A stretch of DNA of 8,396 nt from JAAOZP01 sp038848185 (GCA_038848185.1 JAWCNV010000037.1:1-8396); one strand, 5' to 3'; positions 1-5,566 are shown, counted from the first letter of the stretch. Translations and numbers: made by a program. Notes: generated from the letters alone by a model not told the origin.

Positions 1-887
1 GCAACATGGAGTTCGAGAGAATAATATGTGCCTCCGGCCCCACAGGCGGAGTTTTTCTCAGGAGGGACGGTAAGCCTGCTAAGAGGGTTGCCTTCATCCA
101 GTGCGTTGGCTCCAGGGAGTCGGGGCCCGGTATCCCGGAATGCTCATACTACTGCTGTGCAGCAAGCATGAAGGAGGCTAGGCTCATCATCGAGCATGAT
201 AAGGAGGCTAAGGTCTTCATACTGTATAATGAGCTCAGGGCTTTCGGGAAAGGCTGGGAGGATCTTCTCTACAGAAGATGCTTGGAGGACGGTGTTGTAT
301 TCATAAGGTCTAGACCCTCCGAGATAAGGAGAGCTGGAAACGGGAACCTGATAATTGTCTACGAGGATACTTTAACCGGTAAAAGGAGTGAGCTGGAGGT
401 CGACATGGTTGTCCTAGCATTAGGCTTCAAACCATCTAGGAATCTGGCTGACCTTGCTGAGAGACTGGGAGTATCAGTTGATCCACAGGGCTTCATAGAG
501 GAGGCTCACGCTAAGATGAAGCCTCTTGAGACAAGGGTTAAGGGTATTTATGTTGCTGGGACCTGCCATGGTCCAAGAGATATTGTTGAGAGCGCGGTCG
601 AGGGTAGTGGTGCAGCAGCACTCGTGGCAAGCCTCTTCGGGAAGAATAGTCTCAGGCTTCCTGAAACAGCTGAAGTCGCAGTGGAGAAATGCACTGGCTG
701 CGGAAGATGCATACCTGCATGCCAATATGGTGCTATCGTCAGGGACGGGGATAAAATCCGGGTTCTGGAGAGCATATGCAACGGGTGCGGTGCATGCGTT
801 TCCTCATGCCCACAGGAGGCTCTGCTACTCGGCAACTGGGGCATTGAGCAGCTTGCTTCACAGGTTTCAGGAATACTGGGTGAGTAA
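1..887 (+). CDS. hdrA: HdrA-like heterodisulfide reductase subunit A, C-terminal part (5' end outside window)
   Basis: Iron-sulfur flavoprotein that in known Hdr complexes carries the FAD at which electrons are bifurcated. The reading frame is open to the left edge and the first visible residues already match the middle of HdrA, so the gene begins upstream; the ATG at base 6 is internal. Numbering from that Met, C33 (IQCVGSR), C46, C50 and C51 form the HdrA-specific cluster motif, with the family spacing of 13, 4 and 1. The FAD-domain end is visible at 181-207 (YVAGTCHGPRDIVESAVEG and following alanines). Two ferredoxin motifs follow: C229/C232/C235/C239, where the usual Pro after the last Cys is Gln, and C258/C261/C264/C268 followed by Pro. 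The protein ends soon after, as family members do. Only 2 bases separate its stop from the FlxD/MvhD start. The N-terminal flavin dinucleotide-binding motif is not in view, so fusions there cannot be excluded. Confidence 0.93.
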   Translation, partial: NMEFERIICASGPTGGVFLRRDGKPAKRVAFIQCVGSRESGPGIPECSYYCCAASMKEARLIIEHDKEAKVFILYNELRAFGKGWEDLLYRRCLEDGVVFIRSRPSEIRRAGNGNLIIVYEDTLTGKRSELEVDMVVLALGFKPSRNLADLAERLGVSVDPQGFIEEAHAKMKPLETRVKGIYVAGTCHGPRDIVESAVEGSGAAALVASLFGKNSLRLPETAEVAVEKCTGCGRCIPACQYGAIVRDGDKIRVLESICNGCGACVSSCPQEALLLGNWGIEQLASQVSGILGE

Positions 888-889
888 GC

Positions 890-1312
890 ATGGCGTGGAA
901 ACCGAAGATAATAGCGTTCACATGCTGGTGCTCCAGCTCAGGAGTAGACCAAGCTGGCTTCGAAGGATTGAAATATCCTCCTAACGTGTTGACGATCAGG
1001 GTGCCGTGTTCCGCCCTCATCAACCCGAGCCTAGTGGTCAAAGCGTTTGAGAAGGGTGCTGACGCTGTTCTGCTTACAGCATGCAGGCCGAGCGAGCTTA
1101 GGAGGATTGCGCCTAGCAGGCTAACCGAGTCTAGGTTAAGCCTTCTCAGAAGACTTTTGAAAACAGTGGGCGTGGAGGAGGATAGGCTGAGAATACTCTG
1201 GGTCTCGTCTAACGAGGCAGGTCTCTTCTCGAGCGAGGTTTCGAGGATAGTGGATGAGGTTGAGAAGCTGGGTCCGTTAAACATAGGGGGTAGGATGGTT
1301 GAACAGGTCTGA
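890..1312 (+). CDS. flxD: MvhD/FlxD-family [2Fe-2S] electron-transfer subunit
   Basis: A 140-residue protein of the MvhD/FlxD (HdrA-partner) family, which hands electrons from a hydrogenase or NAD(P)H module to HdrA. Family signatures visible are FTCWCSSSG (10-18), the YPPNV block (29-33), a PCSALINP segment (39-46), KAFEKGADAVLL (51-62) and TACRP (63-67). Four cysteines can be seen, C12, C14, C40 and C65. Typical members have a fifth in a GCHxGxCH-type motif, where this protein reads RPSELRR. Four ligands would still suffice for one [2Fe-2S] cluster. The start ATG has a GGGTGAG ribosome site 5 bases upstream, just inside the end of hdrA, and its end overlaps the FlxC-like gene by 14 bases. 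The FlxD rather than MvhD name rests on the downstream FlxC/B/A genes and on the absence of hydrogenase subunits in view. Confidence 0.88.
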   Translation: MAWKPKIIAFTCWCSSSGVDQAGFEGLKYPPNVLTIRVPCSALINPSLVVKAFEKGADAVLLTACRPSELRRIAPSRLTESRLSLLRRLLKTVGVEEDRLRILWVSSNEAGLFSSEVSRIVDEVEKLGPLNIGGRMVEQV

Positions 1313-2144
1313 AGAGGAGCTTAGAAGCGTTGCGAGAAGCCTTCTCGAGAATAATCTTGTCGAGCTGGTAATAGGGTATGAAGCATCGAAGACTGGTGTT
1401 AGACCCTGCTTTGTCTCTAAGCCTGACGAGGCTAACAGGCTCGTCTGGAACCGTGAATGCTGGTTCAACCTCGCAAGATACTTGAGGCTCTTTAAGAATA
1501 GGAGGGTGGGGATCGTTGCCAAGGGCTGCGACGGAAGATCCATCGTTGAGCTGATTAAGGAGAACCAGGTTGACAGGAGAAACGTTTTCATCATAGCTGT
1601 GGAGTGCGATGGTGTTTACAAACCTGTTAAATATGGTTCTGCCCACGCGGAGAGAAGGATAGCTGACTACTGCAGAAAATGCGGAACCCGGATTTCACCA
1701 GTTAAGGATCATCTAGTAGAATCTGACGGACAAAGCATTCTGAATAAGAGTTTAGAGGTAAATGAGAATGCTTTAGATTGGTTGAGCCTTTTCCGCAAGT
1801 GTTTGAAATGCATGGCGTGCGTTAAAGCATGCCCGTTCTGCTACTGCACAGAATGCTCGATAGAAGGGTTTAAACCGATGCTGGTTCACAAGACGAGGGA
1901 TAACACGGAGCTTTTCACTTTCCACCTTACTAGGGCGCTCCACATGGCTGGGCGCTGCGTTGAATGTGGTGCTTGTGAAGCAGCATGCCCTGTCGGAATA
2001 CCATTGACGAAACTTTATCGCGAGCTTAACGAGTGGTTCAGAGAGAACTACAGCTATGTTCCGGGGCGGAGCCTGGAGGAGGAGCCTCCTACACTAGTGT
2101 TCAAGGAGGGTGAGAAGGTTGAGGAGTATGCTTTTTATAAGTGA
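1299..2144 (+). CDS. flxC: FlxC-like iron-sulfur protein with F420-hydrogenase beta-type N-terminus and two [4Fe-4S] motifs
   Basis: A 281-residue electron-transfer subunit. The N-terminal half resembles the coenzyme F420 hydrogenase/dehydrogenase beta fold used in FlxC: LVIGYEAS (23-30), LVWNRECWFNLARYL (48-62), VAKGCDGRSIVELIKENQ (73-90) and an IIAVECDGV strand (98-106). The C-terminal half has C168/C171/C174/C178 continuing as CPFCYCTEC, then C220/C223/C226/C230, each set able to hold a cubane cluster; extra cysteines C125/C128 and C181/C183/C186 may bind a further centre. The start is TTG: a stop codon lies in frame 15 bases upstream and no ATG or GTG lies between, so TTG is the only usual start there. 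AGGGGGT at 1285-1291 is a suitable ribosome site. It overlaps both neighbours, consistent with coupled translation of one complex. Confidence 0.85.
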   Translation: MNRSEEELRSVARSLLENNLVELVIGYEASKTGVRPCFVSKPDEANRLVWNRECWFNLARYLRLFKNRRVGIVAKGCDGRSIVELIKENQVDRRNVFIIAVECDGVYKPVKYGSAHAERRIADYCRKCGTRISPVKDHLVESDGQSILNKSLEVNENALDWLSLFRKCLKCMACVKACPFCYCTECSIEGFKPMLVHKTRDNTELFTFHLTRALHMAGRCVECGACEAACPVGIPLTKLYRELNEWFRENYSYVPGRSLEEEPPTLVFKEGEKVEEYAFYK

Positions 2145-3135
2145 AGACGGTTTGAAGAGCCTTGTCGAGAAGCTTGCTTCAGAGAGAATGGTGATAGCTC
2201 CGGTTGAAAAAGACGGGTACTTCGAGTTTACCATGCTTAAGGATCCTGCTGAGTTTTCTCTGGACTACAGTAACACGAGGCTTCCCCCTAAGCCTATCTT
2301 CCTACCGCAGAAGGAGGTTCTCTTCAAACACGACCCTAAAGCCGGTGTTCCACAAGAGGTTCTGAACAATGCTGAAGCTGTGCTCCTAGGCGTAAGACCC
2401 TGCGACGCCTCTGCCCTAAGCCTCCTCGACAATATTCTTCTTAAACCCCCTTACGCAGATCCTTTCTATGAGGCTAGGAGGAGCAACACCACAGTTGTAA
2501 GCCTCTCCTGCACAAGGCCGATGGAGGAATGTTTCTGCAACGTTTTCGAAACAGGGCCTCTTAGAGGAACAGGCGAAGACCTGACGCTCACCACTTTGAA
2601 AGGAGGCTTCCTAGCTGAGGTTAGGACTGGAAGGGGGCAAACACTCGTTAACAGTTTCAAAGCTTTTTTCAAGGAGGCTGACCCTGCTTCATTAAGGGAG
2701 TACGAAGAACTCTCCCGTAAACTGGTGGAGGAAATGGGTAACAGTATTAAAATAGATAGGAATAAACTCCCTAGGCTTGAGGAAAATCTTGACGAGGCTT
2801 TCTTCCAGTCAATGGCTCAGAGATGCGTTGAATGCAACCTGTGTTCGTTCGCATGTCCAGTATGCTACTGTTTCGACACCGAGGACTACTTTGAGAAGAA
2901 TGCTTACGTTAGGGTGAAGGGATGGGACACATGCATCTCCCCCCTCTTCACAAGGATGGCCAGCGGCCTTGATCCGAGAACAACCAAGACAGAGGTATTC
3001 TGCCACAGGTTCTGCCACAAGCTAAGCAGGATCCCGCTGGCCTTCAAAACATACGGCTGCGTCGGGTGTGGAAGATGCGTCTCGCTCTGCCCCGCCGGCA
3101 TTGACATAAGGGAGGTTTTAAGAAAATGGGGGTGA
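2128..3135 (+). CDS. flxB: FlxB-like [4Fe-4S] subunit (HydB/AsrA family)
   Basis: A 335-residue protein of the family containing sulfhydrogenase beta (HydB), anaerobic sulfite reductase A (AsrA) and FlxB, linking a flavin/NAD(P)H subunit to further clusters. Visible signatures from the ATG are MVIAPVEKDG (21-30), IFLPQKEVLF (57-66), GVRPCDASALSLLD (88-101), SLSCTRPMEECFCNVF (125-140), C233/C236/C239/C243 with CPVCYC, GWDTC (265-269), FCHRFCHKL (291-299) and C311/C314/C317/C321. The start is uncertain: ATG at 2128 gives the usual family N-terminus, but TTG at 2119 sits 9 bases after an AAGGAGG site and GTG at 2110 is also in frame. All three overlap the end of the FlxC-like gene. No sulfite reductase C subunit or NiFe hydrogenase subunit is nearby, which together with HdrA and FlxD favours the Flx role. 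Confidence 0.87.
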   Translation: MLFISEDGLKSLVEKLASERMVIAPVEKDGYFEFTMLKDPAEFSLDYSNTRLPPKPIFLPQKEVLFKHDPKAGVPQEVLNNAEAVLLGVRPCDASALSLLDNILLKPPYADPFYEARRSNTTVVSLSCTRPMEECFCNVFETGPLRGTGEDLTLTTLKGGFLAEVRTGRGQTLVNSFKAFFKEADPASLREYEELSRKLVEEMGNSIKIDRNKLPRLEENLDEAFFQSMAQRCVECNLCSFACPVCYCFDTEDYFEKNAYVRVKGWDTCISPLFTRMASGLDPRTTKTEVFCHRFCHKLSRIPLAFKTYGCVGCGRCVSLCPAGIDIREVLRKWG

Positions 3136-3947
3136 ACCCTTACGCTCCTAAGCCGGCCAGGATAATCGGGATGAGGGATGAGTCTCCCGACACGAAGACA
3201 ATAACCGTGGCCCCGAATCCTCTAAACGGTTTCACACCAGGGCAGTTCGCGATGGTTACTGCATACGGCGTCGGGGAAGCGCCTTTCTCAATATGCTCCT
3301 CCCCCTTCGACAAGGATAGGCTTCAGTTCAGCGTTAGAAGGATGGGAAGCGTCACCACGATGATTCACGAATCCAGTGTAGGGGATGAGGTTGGTGTGAG
3401 AGGCCCCTACGGGAGGGGATGGCCCATGGAGAAAATGATGGGTAAGAACATCCTGGTGGTGGGGGGTGGAATAGGCTTAGCGCCCTTAAGATCCTTGGTT
3501 CTTCATGTGCTTGGAGACAGGGGTAGATACGGGGAAATCGCTGTTTGCTACGGTGCCAGAACCCCCTCCCTACTAATGTATAGAGAAGAGTTTGAGGAAT
3601 GGGTTAACCAAGGTGTTAAACTATACTTGACGGTTGATGTAGGTGAAGAAGGCTGGAAGGGTAATGTTGGGGTTGTCACAACAATCCTCGATAAGCCTGA
3701 GCTGAATAAGGCTGAAACAATAGTATGCACATGCGGCCCGCCTGTAATGATAAGGTTCGTGCTTAAGAAGCTTGTTGAACTAGGATATTCGGAGAAGAAT
3801 ATCTACGCATCTCTGGAGAGCAGGATGAGGTGTGGAATAGGGAAATGTGGACACTGCCACTTCGGTGATAAACATGTCTGCCTAGACGGCCCAGTTTTCC
3901 AATACGGTGAGATGATCAGCCTCCCAAAGGGCATATCCCCCTTATAA
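3126..3947 (+). CDS. flxA: FlxA-like NAD(P)H:acceptor oxidoreductase, FAD/[2Fe-2S] (AsrB/HydG family)
   Basis: A 273-residue ferredoxin-reductase-like protein predicted to oxidise NAD(P)H and feed electrons to the FlxB-like subunit. The N-terminal barrel has the FAD-binding stretch EAPFSICSSP (51-60), SVRRMGSVTTMI (69-80) and VRGPYGRGWP (91-100). The nucleotide-binding domain has VVGGGIGLAPLRSL (111-124), VCYGAR (140-145) and TCGPPVMI (202-209). The C-terminus has four [2Fe-2S] ligands, C236, C241, C244 and C252, in the PyrK/AsrB/HydG pattern. ATG at 3126 has a GGGAGGT ribosome site at 3110-3116 and overlaps the FlxB end by 10 bases. It is the last gene of the operon. NADH versus NADPH preference cannot be read reliably from the sequence. 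Confidence 0.9.
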   Translation: MGVNPYAPKPARIIGMRDESPDTKTITVAPNPLNGFTPGQFAMVTAYGVGEAPFSICSSPFDKDRLQFSVRRMGSVTTMIHESSVGDEVGVRGPYGRGWPMEKMMGKNILVVGGGIGLAPLRSLVLHVLGDRGRYGEIAVCYGARTPSLLMYREEFEEWVNQGVKLYLTVDVGEEGWKGNVGVVTTILDKPELNKAETIVCTCGPPVMIRFVLKKLVELGYSEKNIYASLESRMRCGIGKCGHCHFGDKHVCLDGPVFQYGEMISLPKGISPL

Positions 3948-3948
3948 G
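3942..3948 (+). promoter_or_regulatory. TATA-like box (TTATAAG) overlapping the flxA stop
   Basis: TTATAAG spans the last codons and stop of the FlxA gene. An archaeal start site would fall about 26 bases on, near 3971, exactly where the GC-rich hairpin-rich block begins. This suggests a separate promoter for that block on the plus strand. It is a short motif in a permissive context, so it is only suggestive. Confidence 0.4.
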
Positions 3949-3970
3949 ACAATCAATACTTGACCATTAG

Positions 3971-4182
3971 AATCCTTAGAAGGGGACCCGGTTCCAGGGT
4001 CTAAGCCTAGACGAGATACAACTGCTAGCCATTTCCCAGCCACAGGCCTTCCATCCAGACTGCTGTTTGATACGATCTCCCCGCAGCCTGGTTGAGAGGC
4101 TGCAACTGAGTATGGTTAACAGCCATACTCGCCCAAGCCTGCTTCCCCTTAGCCGGGCGAAGACATATAGTGTGGGGAGAAT
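3971..4182 (+). ncRNA. Candidate structured non-coding RNA of unknown family
   Basis: This GC-rich intergenic block, flanked by AT-rich DNA, has several perfect stems. Hairpin A pairs 3985-3989 with 3997-4001 (loop GGTTCCA). Hairpin B pairs GCAGCCT 4083-4089 with 4097-4103 (loop GGTTGAG). Hairpin C pairs GAGTATGG 4108-4115 with 4123-4130 (loop TTAACAG). Hairpin D pairs GCCC 4131-4134 with 4155-4158. A closing helix, TCTCCCC 4076-4082 with GGGGAGA 4174-4180, encloses B, C and D as a multibranch domain. AAGGGG 3980-3985 can also pair with CCCCTT 4145-4150, a possible long-range helix. Extra wobble pairs (G3984-U4002, U4116-G4122) exist only in the plus-strand transcript, and GGTT recurs in or at all three apical loops. 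I could not match it to tRNA, 5S, SRP or RNase P hallmarks. The strand is not certain: a TATA-like box near 4221-4226 could also drive a minus-strand transcript. Confidence 0.55.
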
Positions 4183-4220
4183 AGAAAAGGGTTTTGGAAA
4201 ATCTTCTGTAGTTAGTAATC

Positions 4221-4259
4221 TATAAGTTTTAGGGTTCTTTAAGACAAATATTTTATAAA
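4221..4259 (+). promoter_or_regulatory. Two TATA-like boxes ahead of the PD-(D/E)XK-like gene
   Basis: TATAAG at 4221-4226 and the stronger TTTATAAA at 4252-4259 lie in an AT-rich stretch. The first would give a start site near 4250 and a short leader to the TTG at 4267. The second would give a start near 4282, which suits a near-leaderless start at the in-frame TTG at 4285. The two predictions decide between two protein starts. No clear Shine-Dalgarno site is present. Confidence 0.5.
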
Positions 4260-4266
4260 CATAGGT

Positions 4267-4968
4267 TTGAACGCTAAACAAGGCTTGCCAAACAGTAAGT
4301 TCGACGAGGATGTTGAAACCCTGGTTAACAGGATTGGGAGCAACGCTAATCAAGATGTTAGGGAAGGGCTTGAAAAACTTAAGGACAGGCTTATCGAGCT
4401 CAGCAGGAAGAACCTTATAAAGATAAACCATTCTGTTATGGAGCTTGTCTGCGCTAAACACCTTATGATTAAAGGCTACGAGGTGGATGTTGAGCACGAC
4501 CTTGGCAGCGGCCTCATATGCGATGTTTACGCTGTTAAAGGACATGGAGCGCTTGCCGTAGAGGTTGAAACAGGCTTCGTACCTCCTGAGAACGCCTTGG
4601 ACCCGGAACTATACTGCAGGGCTAGGGTTGCGAGCAAGATAACCAGATACAGTGTTCAAGTAGACAAGTTCGGCCTAGGAATCCCCCCATACTATGTTCT
4701 TCAGATACCGCCAGCCTTAGCTAAGCCACCCAGGTTCAGGACTGGAAGCGAGCTGGAGGAGGTTAAGAGGCTCTGCGACCTTTATTACAAGAATCCGCCG
4801 GTTAGCCTTGAAGAAGTTAAAAACTCTAGGCTGCACACAGTCTACGTCATAGATGTTGCTGGGGACACTGTTTCAGAGGTTGACCCTGAGTTCTACGTCT
4901 CCACAGTCACCGGACTGCTGAACCTGACTGTAAGGATGGGGGATAATATGGCAGGAAAATATTTTTAA
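4267..4968 (+). CDS. Uncharacterised archaeal protein, probable PD-(D/E)XK nuclease-like fold
   Basis: A 233-residue soluble protein with no family name I can give with certainty. Residues 57-101 look like a restriction-endonuclease-like core: a helix with E59 and conserved-looking spacing (VMELVCAKHLMIKGYEVDVE), then CDVYA with D86, then a strand LAVEVETG with E99 and E101. The expected E-x-K is E-V-E, so the lysine is absent at its usual place; K124 in the next helix (RVASKITRYS) could stand in, which is inference. A charged helix at 31-50 precedes the core, and the 138-155 stretch is proline-rich. Starts are TTG at 4267 or TTG at 4285; an in-frame stop at 4240 rules out anything further upstream. 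It is a single gene between the RNA-like block and the DUF2080 gene. Whether it cuts nucleic acid is unknown. Confidence 0.72.
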   Translation: MNAKQGLPNSKFDEDVETLVNRIGSNANQDVREGLEKLKDRLIELSRKNLIKINHSVMELVCAKHLMIKGYEVDVEHDLGSGLICDVYAVKGHGALAVEVETGFVPPENALDPELYCRARVASKITRYSVQVDKFGLGIPPYYVLQIPPALAKPPRFRTGSELEEVKRLCDLYYKNPPVSLEEVKNSRLHTVYVIDVAGDTVSEVDPEFYVSTVTGLLNLTVRMGDNMAGKYF

Positions 4969-5005
4969 AATAACGGGTTTAATTCATCAGCCTCTTGAAG
5001 AAGGC

Positions 5006-5014
5006 TTTAAATAG
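5006..5014 (+). promoter_or_regulatory. TATA box (TTTAAATAG) for the DUF2080 gene
   Basis: The box centre lies about 27 bases before the ATG at 5037, the normal distance from an archaeal TATA box to its start site. This predicts a leaderless transcript beginning at the ATG. It favours the 63-residue protein over a longer frame opening with TTG at 4995. A second AT-rich element, TATATAT at 5021-5027, is too close to serve this ATG. Confidence 0.5.
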
Positions 5015-5036
5015 GATGCTTATATATCAGCCTACA

Positions 5037-5228
5037 ATGAGTAGAAAAACAAGAGGCAAGCTAAGGACAGGCAGGACAATAGTTCTTTCAAGAGGCAAGC
5101 TTGTCTTAAGCGAGGAGATAGATAGAATAATAGAGAAAAGAGTTACTCGCTTCGGTACTGGGGCGAAAGTCGACTGTCCAAAAGAGTTTCTAGGTAGAAG
5201 AGTCTACCTCATAATATGCAGAAAATAA
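5037..5228 (+). CDS. DUF2080-type transposon-associated small protein (AbrB-like)
   Basis: A 63-residue basic protein. Residues 33-56 (EKRVTRFGTGAKVDCPKEF, then LGRRV) closely follow the archaeal DUF2080 pattern, roughly EKRVTKFGNSAHVYVPKEW-GKRV. That family is annotated as transposon-encoded and resembles the swapped-hairpin AbrB DNA-binding fold. The first 20 residues are strongly basic (RKTRGKLRTGRTIVLSRGK), which would suit nucleic-acid contact. ATG at 5037 is chosen because the upstream TATA box predicts transcription starting there; a TTG at 4995 would add 14 residues. No TnpA or TnpB gene, terminal inverted repeats or target duplication were found around it, so it stands alone here. 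The identification is from memory of the motif and is fairly secure; its function is not known. Confidence 0.75.
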   Translation: MSRKTRGKLRTGRTIVLSRGKLVLSEEIDRIIEKRVTRFGTGAKVDCPKEFLGRRVYLIICRK

Positions 5229-5330
5229 TTTGCACAACAGGTGTAAGAAACCAGTACACTTTGCCTACGAGTCAACAAATCGCTCCTAAAAGCTGGCTGA
5301 GTTAAAATGGTAAATCATCGAGTGGAAATC

Positions 5331-5336
5331 TTTTTT
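5331..5336 (+). terminator. T-run, possible transcription terminator
   Basis: Six consecutive T residues lie about 100 bases after the DUF2080 stop codon. Runs of T are enough to end transcription in many archaea. If the putative small frame at 5307 is real, the run would fall inside it, so the two readings compete. Confidence 0.25.
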
Positions 5337-5396
5337 CGCGGTTCTCAGCTTTATCTCTCTAAGGATCAGGGAAAGCAAGCCCGAGTATTATTGGCG

Positions 5397-5424
5397 GTGA
5401 AATACTTACCGTGAAATACTTACC
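5397..5424. repeat. Perfect 14-bp tandem direct repeat
   Basis: GTGAAATACTTACC occurs twice back to back, at 5397-5410 and 5411-5424, without mismatch. Perfect identity suggests a recent duplication or a selected double site. Its length is not a multiple of three, so it shifts any reading frame passing through it. Confidence 0.9.
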
Positions 5425-5454
5425 AGAAGGATATAGTTATAATGGTCTACTCTG

Positions 5455-5529
5455 GTTTAAGCACTTACTGTTTATATGTTTATTAAACAAGTGAATGTCG
5501 GAATTGGACGTTTAATCTTCTATTTAAAC
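5455..5529. promoter_or_regulatory. Cluster of GTTTA/TAAAC motifs, candidate operator region
   Basis: Six copies occur within 75 bases: GTTTA at 5455, 5470, 5478 and 5510, and TAAAC at 5484 and 5525. Two of them form a perfect palindrome, TGTTTATTAAACA at 5477-5489, and ATATGTTTA at 5474-5482 region is matched inverted by TAAACATAT at 5525-5533. The array lies 60-140 bases before the TATA box of the ABC operon. AT-rich composition explains some but probably not all of the copies. Confidence 0.35.
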
Positions 5530-5533
5530 ATAT

Positions 5534-5566
5534 CTTTCAGAATCATTTCAGAATTGTTTCTGAAAG
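5534..5566. repeat. Phased TTTCAGAAT direct repeats with an inverted copy
   Basis: TTTCAGAAT occurs at 5535-5543 and 5546-5554, 11 bases apart and so on the same DNA face. TTTCTGAAAG at 5557-5566 is an inverted copy pairing over 9 bases with CTTTCAGAA at 5534-5542. The element ends about 28 bases before the TATA box of the ABC operon, a fit for a regulator site or a hairpin. Confidence 0.5.

Larger units (their letters stand above)
5307..5494 (+). pseudogene. Possible small gene split by a 14-bp tandem duplication
   Basis: From ATG 5307 a 35-codon frame (MVNHRVEIFFRGSQLYLSKD at the start) runs to a TGA at 5412, which arises only because GTGAAATACTTACC is repeated. With one copy removed the frame continues through LPEGYSYNGLLWFKHLLFI to a TGA at 5492, giving 57 residues that read plausibly as protein. 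I recognise no family. No ribosome site or well-placed TATA box was seen, and an in-frame stop lies just upstream at 5298. Chance is possible in a short stretch like this. Confidence 0.25.

Noticed and set aside
526..984. A 152-codon plus-strand frame inside hdrA and flxD
   Set aside because: It overlaps two clearly identified genes in another frame and its translation does not resemble a known protein.
2110..3947. Sulfhydrogenase (HydB/HydG) or anaerobic sulfite reductase (AsrA/AsrB) subunits
   Set aside because: The two proteins belong to the same families, but no hydrogenase subunits or AsrC are present, and the contiguous HdrA, FlxD and FlxC genes fit a Flx-Hdr complex better.
3971..4182. 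RNase P RNA, SRP RNA, 5S rRNA or tRNA
   Set aside because: The conserved core sequences expected for each were not found on either strand; the GGTTCCA loop does not sit in a tRNA T-arm with matching stem. A covariance-model search could overturn this.
3976..4545. A 189-codon minus-strand open frame over the intergenic block and the start of the next gene
   Set aside because: It runs through the hairpin-rich block and opposite a better-supported plus-strand gene, and its translation shows no recognisable domain or protein-like pattern.
4969..5330. Insertion-sequence ends around the DUF2080 gene
   Set aside because: No matching inverted ends, target-site duplication or transposase fragment could be seen in the flanking bases.
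5397..5424. CRISPR repeat pair
   Set aside because: The units are only 14 bases and directly adjacent, with no spacer and no further copies.
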